Positions 22,244 through 35,908 of a DNA stretch of 64,000 nt are shown here, piece after piece; the first letter of the stretch is position 1, and each line of letters starts with the position of its first letter. The stretch covers positions 9,140,001-9,204,000 of the forward strand of contig NC_062246.1 in assembly GCF_905475465.1 (NCBI RefSeq). The letters are read 5' to 3'. Both the position numbers and the translations under genes were made by a program. Under the pieces are notes generated by a model. That model worked only from the letters and a program-made list of their open reading frames with translations, had not been told where the DNA came from and made no database searches. The DNA is from Pieris napi. Its lineage: Eukaryota; Arthropoda; Insecta; Lepidoptera; Pieridae.

Positions 22244-23948
22244 TTCTTTTAAAATATCTTATCTTTATTTGCTATAATTAATGTGATAACAATAATTCTG
22301 CATAAAAACTAATATAAATCCAAACCATATTATACAAAGACGATAAGTCAAGATCAAGAACGGAAAGCATAAAAAAACCCCTAAAAATATCATAATCATA
22401 ACCCGACAACGTGTAGGCGTTTATGAATCCTGTAAATAAAAATATCAATAAACTTTTGACCGACATACCACTATTCCGGTATGTTATAATAAACCTATTA
22501 TTATTTTAAAACATACATAAGCCATATTATTATGATAGACAAAGTTAAATAAAATAATCCAAAGAATGAACCACAAAGAAACAGATTAAAACATTTTACT
22601 AGAAGTTAACCCCCCTAATATTAAATTTATAATTGTATGAACAAATTAATAATGGAAAATATCTTTAATTATGAAACAGGTAATACAGCAATCATTAATT
22701 AGTAGTTATAATCCTTTTTAAAAATACTGACGTTCTAGAATCCGTGCCGTCAAACGTCAATAGCGTGAATCTCTTTTCTAGAGCTCTCAATACGAGATAA
22801 ACCCGATTACGTATAATATACTCTCAGACAGGTTCAAAAAATTACGTCAGACTGCAAAAATCATAAATATCGATACCACACCATCCCTACTGACCATAGT
22901 TCAAAATTTGAATGGTTTCTTCATTCCATTATGGCGGAGCTCATTTCCCGCACTTTGCACAGGCGGTTGAAATTAAAAAATCCTCATGTATCGCGGCCGC
23001 AAACGCTATTTCAGACGCTTTTGTATATTTAATACGTAACTGTGTGCTTTTTTACGCGTACGGAATGAAAAGGACTTTATTCGGTGTCAATTTGGGTTGA
23101 GCTCTAGTTTATGGTTTGTCAATCGTCGGTAATGTTTGCTTGTAACATTATCTTTGCTCTTCTATTATTTAAACGTTAATTAATCTGATAATGAATCCAA
23201 AGGTTTCGGTTAATATAATTATGAAAGAACAGAGTCTAGGTAAAAGCGCGTTTGAGCAATAAAAATCTTATTATCAACCCGTTACCACGAGCGAACTAAT
23301 AGATATGTTTAATTAATTAGACATTTGTGTAGGAAAGAGACTCAAAAGTATTTTCTAGATAAATTACGATTTATTGGCTAAAATTATTTTTTACACATTT
23401 ACATTTGATAGTTTACCGGCTTATTTCAATTACCGAAAAAGTAAAAAATCAGCTCAATACAAAATAAAAGGATCTCAAACCAATATCTAAGATCTTGCTA
23501 ATGGTCACGGCCATCATATCCATTTCATTCTCCAAAAGCTTGAGTACCCCATAAGTTTATTAAACCAATCTACCACACATGAATTAATTACTATTGTCGA
23601 AAATACATCTAGCTAAAATGAACTCTATGGCATTAGTACTAAAATCTAGTTACGGTAAAACGTTTATTACAACCACATGTGGGAATATTTAGGTTACGTA
23701 AAGCGTAATTATAATAGGCGTACAATACCGTTGAGATATGAGGAAGCTGTTGCTTTATAGTCAGCCTCATTGGGGCAGTCTTCATCTAATCTAATATAGT
23801 TTTAACTCATTTTGGCTTCCGTTTGCCTGCATTATACGAACTACTTTAAAATAGTTTCATCATATCATTTATTGCTACAGTATTGTAAAGGAATAGTACA
23901 TTTTTAAAAGCTTGGTAGATATAGAATTACTATTATAGTATAATACTC
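22244..23948. other. AT-rich stretch, nothing recognised
   Basis: No coding exon, tRNA or clear repeat was seen. The ORFs here are short and have no family resemblance. CAGACTGCAAAAATC and nearby words are not repeated elsewhere in the window. Confidence 0.5.
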
Positions 23949-24140
23949 CTAGCGTACCCGACAGATGTTGTCCTGCGATTAGGATATTAAACAAGTATGA
24001 AAGTACCGACTGCAGCGCCAACTGCCGAGCTGATTTGTGAATCTAAATTCTAAACCATCTAGGGCACCATCCAAACGCATACAAAAAATACTTTCAAATC
24101 GGTTAACCCATTTAAGACGAGTTCAGTGACATACACACGT
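23949..24140 (-). mobile_element. Helitron 3' end, reverse orientation
   Basis: On the minus strand the text ends AGGACAACATCTGTCGGGTA, then CGCTAG. It resembles the 43606 end GGACGTCTGTCGGGTCCGCT. The base after CTAG is G rather than T, and the 5' end is not clear, so the copy is old or truncated. Confidence 0.5.
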
Positions 24141-24370
24141 TCAGTATATTTATATATATAAAGATAATATTATATGTATTTAAACAAACCTCTGAGTTTA
24201 GAATTAAGTTGCAAAGTTTACACCTATGATACATAAACAATTTTAAAAATAAGTTTAGGTCTTTCAAGTACATTAATTTAATTCCTAATTATATTTAAAA
24301 TAATTGTTATTAAATCGACTACAAGTACCTATCTTGTAACAAAATTTATGAATTTGGCTAGCAGAGTTAG

Positions 24371-24401
24371 GTTTCGGACATTAACAGAAAATGTCCGAAA
24401 C
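24371..24401. repeat. 12-bp perfect inverted repeat (hairpin)
   Basis: GTTTCGGACATT and AATGTCCGAAAC are separated by seven bases. I see no promoter or gene next to it; it may be a chance or MITE remnant. Confidence 0.7.
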
Positions 24402-25914
24402 CACGGCCATGTTAATCTGTCATTCCTGGTTCCGGTCATGTCGGATTTCCTTTTAATCTGAAATATGTCAGAGGAAATTCGAATTGAACTAGGTGCATAT
24501 TAAGACAATATTAGCATTTCATTGTAGACACAGTTTTATCTCAACCACATGATAATTATAACAAAGATTATGTTCAAATTTTTCAACTTACAGTAAGTAT
24601 CATGAAACATCTTTTGTCTTCTCGTTTGTATATTGTACGCAACAAATGCTCTACTCAGCAGGACAAGGATTTTCCTTACATAAGTAATAACATCACAAGC
24701 TGTCAACCGCAATGTAATCTGATTACAGTGTCATCTGTCATTCTATTGAATCTTTAAACTTGGCTGGAGCGGGGCTAATCAAACACGGTTCGCAGACAGA
24801 ATGCTAACAATTGTGTTAGTACAAAAGTAGTCTATTCAAATACAAAGTCACGTTACGCTTTAAATATTCAACATCTTTGGATTTTTATTTTGTTTATTTA
24901 TTTATAAAAAAACAAAAGAATAAATCAACAAGAATGCATAAATTAAAAAACATTAATTAGGAAAACAAAATTACATAATAAAAAAAAATACTTTAGGCAC
25001 TAACAAATAATAGTACTTTTGTCAGTTCACTCAACGGATATTAAAAAGGTTCGTTCCTATGTAAATTCGTAAAGTAGTACAACGAATCATATGTGCCCTT
25101 TTCATAAGGTTAGTCCGAGCCGTGGGAACAAGAAGTGACGGCGGACGTTATTGCCTTCTCACGTACCCATCAGGCACATTGACGCTACTGTACAGTACCT
25201 ACTGCCTCTCCACTACTGGAGGTTGGCGGTCAGCTCGTCATACTTCTTCTTACTCTTCGCCAAGCGCATCAGCTGTTCTACGCTGGCGACTCCCGTCCAT
25301 TCTCTGAAATTGCGGAGCCATTGCAAATTGTTACTGTCCTTGTCATGTAACAATTTTATTAAGTACTACACAAGCGCGAATTCTCGGCGTAATCAAAGCT
25401 CGTTGTAGCCCACAGAATCAAGAATAAATAAGGTCGGATACATGCGTGGGTAAAAAAGGGTACACACCATACATCCTAAAATAGATAGATTTGTTTAAAA
25501 GAGGTCAGTTTAAAGCCTTTCATTAGATTTACATTCTGCATAATGGCTTAACAAATGTCATTAACAGAATCATAAATAGGACATAACAAGTATTCCGAGC
25601 TCTAAGCTTTGTAACAACGGAATTGCGATATCTGCTTCTGACGTAAGCGTTGCGTTGTATAAAATAAATAATTCCGCAATTTCCGTAATTAGATACTTCA
25701 AGTAGAATACACCTTTCCGAGATTATGTCATAAACATTGAATCACTTGATACTCAGGCGTTATTCAAATATCTCCTTTGAAATTCCATATAACAATAATT
25801 TTAAATATAAACTATATTTTACATTATTCATATAACTTTCGTAAATAGCATAAAATGTCATTTACACAATTTTACGGGTTAAGTTTGTCGTATTAATTAT
25901 CAAGCTAATACGTT
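24402..25914. other. Gene-free stretch with one less AT-rich block
   Basis: 25110-25330 (CACTACTGGAGGTTGGCG region) is clearly richer in G+C and has open frames of 60-85 codons in two frames, but with no motif and no splice context. It could be an old LINE remnant or a non-coding exon. Confidence 0.35.
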
Positions 25915-26045
25915 TTTTTATAGAAAGGGACAAATGGGCAGGAGGTTTACCTGATACCGCCGCTAATGGACACTTTTAATGACAGTGGGCTCGCGATTGA
26001 GTTGCGAATTGAATTGAATTTTAAGAATTGGTACGCTCCTTTTTT
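25915..26045 (-). mobile_element. CR1-like LINE 3' fragment
   Basis: The minus strand reads AGGAGCGTACCAATTCTT, then GCGAGCCCACTGTCATT and GTCCATTAGCGGCGGTATCA, and ends in CTCCTGCCCATTTGTCCC and an A-rich tail. It is the same family as 19281 and 8335. Confidence 0.6.
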
Positions 26046-28440
26046 CATATCGATTACAGATTATTCACTAATAAATGTATTCAATGGTAATTTAGTACTA
26101 ATTTAATCTTAAGATAGATCCACGACTTTGGCCTAAATCTGTTTATTTTCGATTAAATTAAAGAGAATATTAGAAAAATCTTTATTAAAACAGGGGCAAG
26201 CAAACGATACTGTATAGCAAAGATACTTCCAGAAGGCTTGGAAGTGCATGTGCAGGTCTTGATTAATTCGTACACTATCATCTTAAAAGACCCTAACCTG
26301 AATTGGCTTAGAATTACTTTAGTTACCTACTGAAGTTCCACATAGTGACGGAAAATTTATAAAGAAATTTTGAATATTGTTTTAATATCTTAATACTTCA
26401 AGTAGTACAAAAACATGATCAGACCTTCTAAGGCATGAAACACTCTTACAACTTTCAATATGAAGATCTTATACAACATTATCAACTTGCACTGAAGAGA
26501 CACTAATGAAATCATGTTGCTCCATGCTCCTTTGAGGAAATATTTTTTCCTTTAGTGCACTTAGTCTGAGCCTCCTTTGAGTTGACACTCAAAGCCAGCA
26601 ACTTTTCTTGAGCTACACATTTTTATTACCACATATGTTTTTTAATAACACTTTTTTTTATAAATCGTCGACCAATTTTTTAGGTAGGTACCTCAAATTT
26701 CTGTATTTATTTATTTAATTATCATTTGTGTATGGCAAGTGGGTGATCAAATGTTAGTAGGTGAAATTATATGCTACGAATACATTCATACAGACGCAAC
26801 TCCCCACGCTAGGGACATCGCTGTATTATGGGTGACCAGATACTCTTCCTTGGTTCATATTTACGTGGAAAACATATACTTTTTATTACCTAAAGTACTA
26901 CCTACTAAAGGCTACCCCGCGAACTTCGTTTCGCCTTAATATGATTTTTTCCATAGAGACTGTTCAATTTTCTTTTTATCGACTGTTTGGTTTTTAGGTT
27001 TTTCCGTGAAATTTTTTCCTCCGTAAACACTTACACAAGCTTCAAAAACTATTTATTACAAAAAATAAAAATTACTCTAAGTCCGTCTTCGAGTTTTACG
27101 TTTAGCAACATATTTTGCGATTAATTTTTATTTATATAGATCTAAACTTAAATCTATAATAAACTATCTATTTAATTTATAAACATTCATTTCCTTTCCA
27201 GAGAATAAATAAATTGTCAAATAAGATAACGGCCTGTTATAATCAACCCGTAATATAATTAACGACATCAACATTGACATTCGTAAGTTCCAATAGCTAT
27301 CAGGCGACATGATTAATATATTGTACTATTTTAGATTACTACAGTAATAAAAATAAATACGAAATAATGTTAACAATAATTATATTTTTATTAATACTAT
27401 GCAAATTAGTACATATTATGCAATACATTTTTATACAAAGGTGGAAATGCGTTTATGCTCATCCCACACGCTGAATGCAGCAGGTGTTCCCACATACCCC
27501 ATGCTGCATTGAGTCCCCTTATTAGATGTCTGCTAGGTGAGGGGTTATCGGGTTCGATTCCCGATCGAAGTGCAAGTTTATTAAACATAAAATTATGTCT
27601 TGTCGTTGTCTGGCTTTGACGTTGTACGATACAAAGCGAATTTATAAGGCATGCAGAGGATATCAAACTTTAGAAAGGAGACGTGTGTTGTTTAGAATGT
27701 ACATATGTATTGGCCAAGGTAGATGCAAGTGATTGGGAATTCAACATTCCCTTATGGTAGAACTCTAACGCGACCACACGTTTTTCCAAGTAACGTGATG
27801 GGTGCGAGGGGTTTAGTGGGTAGTTATTGCAAGTCCCACACTCTAAAAATGCATTCCTCTTTGGGAGGAAAAAGGTGCAGGTTTGTGGGACCCACTCCCT
27901 CCAGGCACTCAGCTACTAAGAGAACCGGGTGAACCAATAAAACCACCTCGGGTATAACCAACACAACCCCAAGAGACCCTTAGGGTCGCCATACTATAGC
28001 CATATGGCGTCGACAAAACCATTTCATACAAGACTTCTCAAGTCAACAAAACATACCAAAAATAAGAAAAATATTTTTGAGACAAATTGTAACTAATACG
28101 CGATCATAATCTACGCGTATTATTGAAAAATTATTTCAATACCAAAAGTGCTTTCATTTGTATATTATGTGTTTACCAACCACCAGACAAAGAGACATTA
28201 AGATATTAATATACATCGTGTATATAATAACCGCAAGCCACGCTCCATTTCATCCGTCTGTCCAAATGATTTATTTGGAATAAAGCTATTTCTAGACGAA
28301 ACTAAATACGTCTACGTATGATAACTCTTGCTCATATTTACATTCTTAGAACGATTCATGCTTCATAGATCCATACAATCTATTATCAGAATCTCTTAGA
28401 ATTCGCATGAATGTATATTTGTAAAAACAATGCTGCCACA
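26041..28440. other. Gene-free stretch with weak repeat-like text
   Basis: CCCCGCGAACTTCGTTTCGC at about 26914 and the GGTTCGATTCCC word at 27551 look like pieces of retroelements; the latter could be a B box. The 27720-27960 part is relatively GC-rich, with CAAGTCCCACACTCTAAAAA, and may be an old LINE. None could be assigned. Confidence 0.4.
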
Positions 28441-28469
28441 AGGCTATTCTTCTATTTATTCGGATTCAA

Positions 28470-28735
28470 GGTCAAATTTATGCTGCTTTATGGGTGTGAA
28501 ACGTCACTAACGACATTCGCACCGGCTCCAAGTCTTCTTCCACCGCTGTCTTCACCGTATTCCGCAAGGAAAGTGGAAGCAAGGCCGTCCTAGCCAACCT
28601 GGTGTCGTACAATTGTAGATGAGGCAAAGAGAGCCGGGAAAGACTTGGATCGAGCTGCAATACGTGGCTCAAGACCGAACGCAATGGAGACTAACTGCGG
28701 ACGCCCTCTGCCCCATCTAGATGTTATTGGACTTA
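28470..28735 (+). pseudogene. RTE-like LINE reverse transcriptase C-terminal remnant
   Basis: MLLYGCETSLT at the left and KTWIELQYVAQDRTQWRLTA, then DALCPI and a stop, at the right match the usual C-terminal end of RTE-type LINE proteins. At least one stop and a frame change lie between the two parts, so it is inactive. Confidence 0.65.
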
Positions 28736-28740
28736 ATAAG

Positions 28741-30914
28741 TCGAGCCCTAAATGGTGTATTTTTGTATAAAAAAATGTCTATGCGTAGTGGGCCCTCCTA
28801 AACCTTCTGCTTCAGGACTTTTAAAATCGGAATAAAACGGTATAAATACTACAATAGCGAATCTCTCATCTTAACACAAAATAGATTTTAAGTTACAGTT
28901 ATTTTTTGACGGTGGAACAGAAATTAATCACAATATCTCCGCCCGCCGAAGCGACATTCATATTTTTTTTAAATTAACTACTTAAATTAATAAGGATGCT
29001 CCAACAATTTACAGGGATATAAAAATTTCAGGATTCTAGCAAGTGGAGATTATCGTGGGCATTGTTTGTTTTTATATATATAATTTTCTTTAGCTGTAGG
29101 ATTACGAAATCAATAAATAACTAACACTAACAGAACAGAACAATCAGTTTTGTATAGCGCAGCCCGGACATACAACGACGTCTATTAAGACTTGACTTAT
29201 AAAAGCTATCGCGGAATATGGTTGAAAGGAGTATTAAGAATATCCATAGCGCAAATCACCTGCATCATGAGCATACCCCACATACACACCTTTACCCCAT
29301 CACACAACACAGCCAAATTATGTATTACTTAGTTAAATGTATTGAATATTTTTTATTGTTTTTTCCCTCTTGGAAAGGTTTGAACCTTTTCGTAAATATT
29401 ATGTATTCCTTCTTTGGCTATATTTTTATGTAGTTAAATTGTTTCATTTTAAACATAATTTTCGTAAGCTGTAGGATTACGAAATAAATGAAGAACTTAG
29501 ACTTACTTGACTTTAATGACAATTGACAGTTACATTTTGAACATAAAAATATATTGTTGCTTGACCTTTAAATGTTAAAGTCCGAAACTGTAGCTTCGAC
29601 AGCCGTGTTTAATCCAACACCCACCTCTCCTAAACGTCTAAAACACGTAACCGTACTCCTAGCGATTCAACAGTACTCACGTGTGTGCACTAAAAGCAAT
29701 GCCCCAGATTGTGTAACAGCTTTGTTCCCACAAATTATCGGCATTACCGAGGTTTGGCGATCGTACATTTTCCTTCAGTTTCTATGTAAAGGTATGGTAC
29801 AATTTGTAGGTCCCTTCAGGCACCAAGGTCTTTTTTTGTGATTTTAGTTTATTAATAATGTTTAGACAGTATACAGACATAAAAAATATTTACACGAACC
29901 ATCACCTCAGAATAAAATGCACCAGCATAACATATTACTGTCTCGTGGTAGTAGTCTACGACTAGAGCTGACAGTAGCCAAATGTCAGGAAAGTAGAAGT
30001 AGGTACAGAGTTACAGATCATATACATAAGAATTCCGAATCAGAATCGCATTGCTGGCTAAATCTAAATTTTTTCTTGAAGGACGTATTGATTCGAAAAT
30101 GCCACGAGCAGTTAATGCCACGGTATGCGCAACCCGAAGTGGATCTTTAAGCGAACTTTTTAACTACGAAGGACCAAATCGTGATCAAGCCTAAATGATC
30201 CTCTAGCAAATCACATAAACAGCTTCAATCATAACGGCTTAAACGAGCCTAGACAGAAGTATCTCATTTAAGAGGTTAAGACACTTTTTGGGTCGCAAAG
30301 CCAACGTATAAATTAAAATTGCGATTTTAAGAATGTATGAGGACATGTCCCATGGGCCAACAAAAGTACTAGTTAACGTCACTATCAAGCAAAAATAATA
30401 CCCAAAAATACTTGGAATCAATATAATTTTATCTATATGCAGTTCGAACGGAAATCATCTTTTACTATCTCATTTCCAAGAAACATTAATAACTCACTGG
30501 CGAACTTAAAAGCGATAGCGATACTTCGTCTTTTCACGGTGAAATATAGCAATACAGTAAAAACGCTCTATAATATTGACTATACCAGTTAGTAATAACG
30601 TCTACGCGATAAAAAAGCAACTATTAAGTTAAAAATAGTATTTATTTAATCATTTACCTTCTTATTTATAACAATAACTAAGAATCGACCACTGTTGAAG
30701 TAGTCGAGGGGAGAAATTGGCTTAATTTTTGAAATAATCTGGATTAATTTTTGGCAAAAAAATATAGGAAACCTTTTGTATGGCAATCAGGATTAATAAT
30801 AATTTACAAAAAACATTCAAAGTAAACCAAAACCATTTCGAGTTTTTAAAAATCGACATAATGTACCTACTACTTTTGGAAAAAATATTATTATATTAAT
30901 GATTATTTGCGTGA
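28741..30914. other. Gene-poor AT-rich stretch
   Basis: No coding exon was recognised. GCTGTAGGATTACGAAAT occurs twice (29091 and 29469), each followed by an AAT-rich tail, as at the 3' end of a retroelement. The rest shows no repeated or conserved words. Confidence 0.45.
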
Positions 30915-31085
30915 AACATAATATAAGAATTAACTATAATGATATGTCTCAGAATGTAATTGTAACTTCTTTTCTACCTTTTAAGTCAAATTTGCACGCC
31001 ATTATGTGTGGCACAACATGCGAAGTTTAGATTGTACCACCATAACATTTTTATACGATATTCTTGCAAATAAATAATAATTATT
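30915..31085 (+). repeat. Dispersed retroelement tail, copy 1
   Basis: AATATAAGAATTAAC, CAAATTTGCACGCCATTATG, TAGATTGTACCACCATAAC and ATATTCTTGCAAATAAATAA recur in the same order at 33655-33800. The AAT-rich 3' end suggests the tail of a non-LTR retroelement. Confidence 0.6.
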
Positions 31086-31919
31086 AAATACTAAGTACTA
31101 TCTGCCGCGTCATCGCAGCTTTAACACAATTAAATAAAAAGACGAATAATGTAAAAGAACGAAAGTAGTAGAGATATTGTTTTTATGAAAAAACGCCGGG
31201 TGCGTAGAACAGCTTCTTGTCATTCTCCCGTTTAAAACAAGTACTGGGGCATATTAATACTATACAATGGCAGTTTTACAAAAAGCAGTTTATATTTCAT
31301 AAAAATACTAAAATACCTCTTAATTCAGCCGCATGCGGAACTCCATAACATTACAAACAAGAGATAAACAAACTTCACCCTACTAACAACGGAACAATGG
31401 ATCGCGAACGTCGAACATTGTCACAACTGTATTCATAAAAATAAAATGCATTTTTATTTTTATCTTTTTCTAGTAATTCGTGGTGGTTTGGAATTTTAAA
31501 TAAAAATTTAAGGCAACCTTAAAGAGTACGTAAGCGAGTAATACATTATTTTCTGTGGAATGCCTTATTTAACACATTTAAAAAGAATGTTATTAGTGCT
31601 TTTCAAAATGCTATCCGTGTAGAAAGTTTAGCGCTTTAAGGCTTTTTAAAGAAATATCAAAAAGGTTAATCGACATCACAGGAGACCAAAGAGCTGACAG
31701 CTACCTCGGACAAAGAATTAGTCTAGCTATTCAAAGGGGGAAAGTTGCCAATATCTTCGGAACCTTGCCTAAAGGGACTCATTTTAATAAAGGAGGATTT
31801 TTAGTTATTATATGTTAAGGTTAGTTATTTATTTATTAATAAAAATAATATTTAAACAAAAAACTTTAATAAATTTATAAAATTCGAATATTAAACTTAA
31901 GTATATCATCTGTCTTTTT
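31086..31919. other. Gene-free AT-rich stretch
   Basis: Nothing was recognised beyond short unlinked ORFs. Confidence 0.5.
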
Positions 31920-32045
31920 CTTCATAGCGTAAACACAATGTGTCATATAGCGACCAAGTCCATTGGAGCACACCAGTCGGGGTTGAAACCTACGACCCTC
32001 AGGGATGAGATTCGCACGCTGAAGCAAACACTGCTCAAAATAAAA
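31920..32045 (-). mobile_element. tRNA-derived SINE fragment
   Basis: On the minus strand: CTTCAGCGTGCGAATCTC, a B-box-like GGTTTCAACCCC, then TGTGCTCCAATGGACTTGG. It is the same family as at 7011 and 20160; the 3' body is missing. Confidence 0.55.
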
Positions 32046-32525
32046 ACCTGAGCCTATTTAAAATATTAACGATTTCGTCAAATGGGTGCTTTATATGGGT
32101 ACGGGTGAAAGCCTAACGCCGCTGATTATAATTCTGGAGAAGGGTATTAAAGGTATGTTGTTAAATAAGTTAAACAAGTATACACACTAAATTATTATTT
32201 ATTATATATTATTAAATTTGACAACGTAAGATATGATCGGTCTTACTAATAAAAAATCACTATACATGCGTTATAACCAGGTGATAGTAATTCAGTGAAT
32301 AGAGCTAGCATAAACACCTCTTTGACCAATAATTGATGTGTATTGGTTGAATAACAAAACGACCCTTATTTATTGTTACCCTGGCAACCAGCAATGTTTG
32401 ATTGACGTTTGATTTAATAATTCTGATACAACTCATAATTCTAATGTAAGTTGTATTTATTTTATCAACCAAAGCAATTATATACCCATTTACTTAATAT
32501 ACTAATAACATCTTATTATTTGCAG

Positions 32526-32879
32526 CTAATAGAAACTCCAAAACCTCAGACAAAGAGGACTAGAATTTTACATAAAAAGCCGCGTTCTGCAGTACAAAAG
32601 TTAGAAGAGGTTAGTATCAATGTGATAGAGAAAGGACTATTTCATTCAAAACCCCTCAACGATCATACTTAAATTTTTTAGGCATCTCAAATAGTGGAAA
32701 GTGCCAAACTCCGCAACACGGTAGTGTTCCAGTGTTTCCAGGAAGAGCACGAAACAAAACAAAGGCAGGTGGCTGAAACACATGAGCTCAAACAGAAGCA
32801 ACTTGCCGAAGCTCACGAAAGGGCTAGACAGAAGCATCTTCTAAGGCTCAAATTGTTACAACAGCAATTAAATAAATAA
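32526..32879 (+). CDS. Harbinger accessory-protein C-terminal part (two exons)
   Basis: Exons 32526-32609 and 32682-32879 join in frame (94 codons plus stop). The product is basic, then forms a long Gln/Glu/Lys/Arg-rich helix (ETKQRQVAETHELKQKQLAE), probably a coiled coil, ending LLQQQLNK. AATAAA follows at about 32902. No start codon was found in frame, so an upstream exon is missing or lost. Its position opposite a HARBI1-like remnant suggests the Myb/SANT-like partner, but the DNA-binding half is not seen. Confidence 0.5.
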
Positions 32880-33038
32880 TTATATACTAATTATAAAAAA
32901 AATAAAACCCCTGTTTTAAATAAAATATAACTTTTTATTTATTTCAAGTCCTTAACTATCCACACCTATGTAAATAAAACAGCCTTAAAAATATGTTTCA
33001 ATAAAAGCAGCTTGTCCAGCCAGATTGCTTGGGGGCGT

Positions 33039-33440
33039 CTAGGTTGGCCTTGGTTCTTCTCGAGCATTCTTAGTGTCATCATACGTAACATCCAGGTCTT
33101 CTTTGATATCAATAGCAATATTGTGGAGGATTGCCAGTGCTACTATATATAATTTGGCATTTTCTAATGACACTGAGAAGCCATGAAGAAGACACCTAAA
33201 TCGAAAACCCTCCACCTCTAGTACTCTTTTCGACATCAGCTCGCACTATGCCACAGATCTTCATAACATACTTCTTTGAAAAGCGGTATTTTGTTTTGAA
33301 ATCGCCATGCGAAAGTAATAACGGATTGCACCGAGTTTGGTATGTTTAGACTTTCCTTGGAGGCGGCAAATCTTCAATCGTATGTATTAGCTGCATATCA
33401 ATATTATCTAAATCTTCCATTTGATCTATAAAATCAGATA
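33039..33440 (-). pseudogene. HARBI1-like nuclease C-terminal remnant
   Basis: The 33236-33039 reading has RFRCLLHGFSVSLENAKLYI, then VALAILHNIAIDIKED, close to the end of HARBI1 nucleases (RF.CL...LE......A..LHNI). Upstream, 33440-33245 reads IEDLPPPRKSLNIPNS in another frame and ends in a stop. The catalytic DDE core is absent, so the transposase is dead. Confidence 0.6.
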
Positions 33441-33654
33441 AAATTACGCAAATTTTGTCTTATACACCCGTTAAACTAGGCCTCTGCGTTGTATAAGCAT
33501 TGTACAAGTCTTCATACAAACCAGACACTTGTTATAACAGCAGTATACATCAACCTTGTCAATTCAGCATTAGTAAAAATTTTCTTATAACAGGCTTATA
33601 CGATGTGCATAAATCTTTATTAGTAAGACCGGATATGTATACGTATGATACAAA

Positions 33655-33800
33655 TAATATAAGAATTGACTAATTGTTATGACATGTAATGTAATATTCT
33701 TTTTAAGACAAATTTGCACGCCATTATTTGTGGGAGAATATGCGAACTTAGGATTGTACGACCAAACATTTTTGTACCATATTCTTGCAATAAATTATAA
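33655..33800 (+). repeat. Dispersed retroelement tail, copy 2
   Basis: It repeats the 30915-31085 text: AATATAAGAATTGAC, CAAATTTGCACGCCATTAT, AGGATTGTACGACCA and ATATTCTTGCAATAAATTAT. Several substitutions and small gaps separate the copies. Confidence 0.6.
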
Positions 33801-35908
33801 TCATATATATTCATCATTCTCTAGTCTCGATCTTTAGATCAGATTTAATATACATTTTTTTCAGCAAAATCATTACTACTAGACCACAAGCCTTTTAACG
33901 CCTAATGACGTCAGCAATTCACCCTCCAACTGAATTCCCTCAATGTTGAGTATCGATTGGGCGAACCCCCAGTAATTGTATAGTCTAGACCCCCACAGAC
34001 AGCTGTGTGGGAAAACCCCGAATCAATCAAATTGGACATTGGTATGAATGATATTATAATGTACTTGTGATTTATTAACTTTTATCTACAGCTTAGATAC
34101 AATATTTTTTTTTAAGAAATTGGAATCTAAAACGTATTACACCATAAAGTTGTCTGAGATTTTTATTAAGAATGACAGCAGTGTTTATATTTATTTAAAT
34201 GGGAATTATCGATAAAATATAGCTCCTAGTTGGTCCGACACAAAAACGAAATTTAAGGGCTAAAACCCGTGTAAATTTCATAAATAGTTTACGCAATGGT
34301 CATTTAAAAGAACTCATAGTCCTCATAGGTTTTTCTTAGGCTGAGATATCTCTAGTTATATACAAAATCTATCATAAGTTGCAAAACAACCAGCCGTAAA
34401 ATATATGTACACATTAGTACATTTATTATATATATTGTATATTATATATATTATATATATATCAATAAAAAATTAAATCGTTTTAGATTTAATGATGTTT
34501 TTTGTACACATCATGTAACTCTAAAGTTACCATCAAAAATACATTTTACATATACTACGTACACATAAACCGATTCATAAATATCACCTATACTAATTTT
34601 ACATACGTTCCCATCGATTGGTAACGTACTTTTTGGCAACAGACCCGCGAGCCAACTGGCCTATGCAGATGTTCATGGCCAGTCTTCAATTAACATCAGC
34701 CGAGCCTGCACACCGTTTGTCTATTAAAATCGTCACGTACGATTGCTTTTATAACACAAAAAATTGTTAACTATTTAATAAGCTGATTATATGAGTAATA
34801 GCAATTTTATCGGGTTAGCTTTTTTTAACACATTTTTTTTTTGTTCTATCACTCTCATGTCACATTGTTAATAAACAAACATAACAAAACATTCTTTGTT
34901 TGTTCATAAGATCGTACTGATACCTAAAGACGAATTCAATCGATAAGGATCCGCAGACAGATACACAACGAACTCATCACCCTCTCAGGGTGAAAAATCA
35001 GCTGTTCGCCGACACACCCTTGACCTGACGGGTCTGACGCGGTGTCAACGACCTGTCAATGATTAGCGAAGCCCTAGCTAAATTAAATGCATAGCGCCGT
35101 CTAGCGACTAACCTCACATATAAATACTAGATAAGAAAAAAATATAACTCCATAAAAAGTAATACAAAGAAATTATAAAAAGATGTAAAAGTAAAACAAT
35201 AACTGCACAGAAATATTTTACAAAGAAATATAATATCAAGAAAAATTATTAGACCGCCTTGGCTCATGGTAAAATTATCATTTATATCTTAGGGTCAAAG
35301 TGCCATAAAAATATTTTAATTGAATTAAAAGAACTTTCTACAAAAATATATTTTTCATGGATTATTTCTCATACAATGCAAAACTTTTTAAGACCACCTT
35401 ATTATAAACACGATGTTAATTAAATTAAACAAAAGCTCAAAGTAGAAAATCTATTCAAATTAAAATTAACTAGAGCATCAGCCACTATGTTAATGAAATG
35501 TGAATACAAAATCCAAGAGTCTTGACATCTTTCCTTTCTTAGTAATGAATAAAATTGTCCCATCTAGTAACAACTAACGCAGTATGGTTTACACCCTCGA
35601 CTGGAAAATAAGGATCCCTGGTTGAATATTCAAAAGTTTTATTTACATATTTTGATGAACACACCTTGTCATAATGTTGAATATTTTTCTTTTAATAAAA
35701 CAAAAGTACCTACTTACTTTTTCGTGACTTCGTATATAGCAGCTACGTTTTTTCTAGTTTTATTTATTATCAAAACAAATAAATACTATGCAAATGTTAC
35801 TAATCATTATTGCGTCTTTATGCATTGTTTGCATGCGCATATTACGATAAACTTGTAATAAATTATTACCAACACTAACTGATAACATATTTCAGAACCA
35901 TGCTACAA
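33801..35908. other. Intergenic stretch, no gene recognised
   Basis: A TGACGTCA (CRE-like) word lies in 33906-33913, and 34930-35110 is less AT-rich than its surroundings, but neither connects to an exon. A TATATA-rich tract runs from about 34425 to 34462. Confidence 0.4.

Larger units (their letters stand above)
32235..33640. mobile_element. Decayed PIF/Harbinger-like DNA transposon
   Basis: The end GGTCTTACTAATAAA at about 32239 is mirrored at about 33623 (TTTATTAGTAAGACC). Inside are a two-exon accessory protein on the plus strand and a HARBI1-like nuclease remnant on the minus strand, facing each other. That convergent pair of a Myb-like protein and a nuclease is the standard PIF/Harbinger layout. 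The outer borders are estimates, and a TTA duplication is not clear. Confidence 0.6.
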
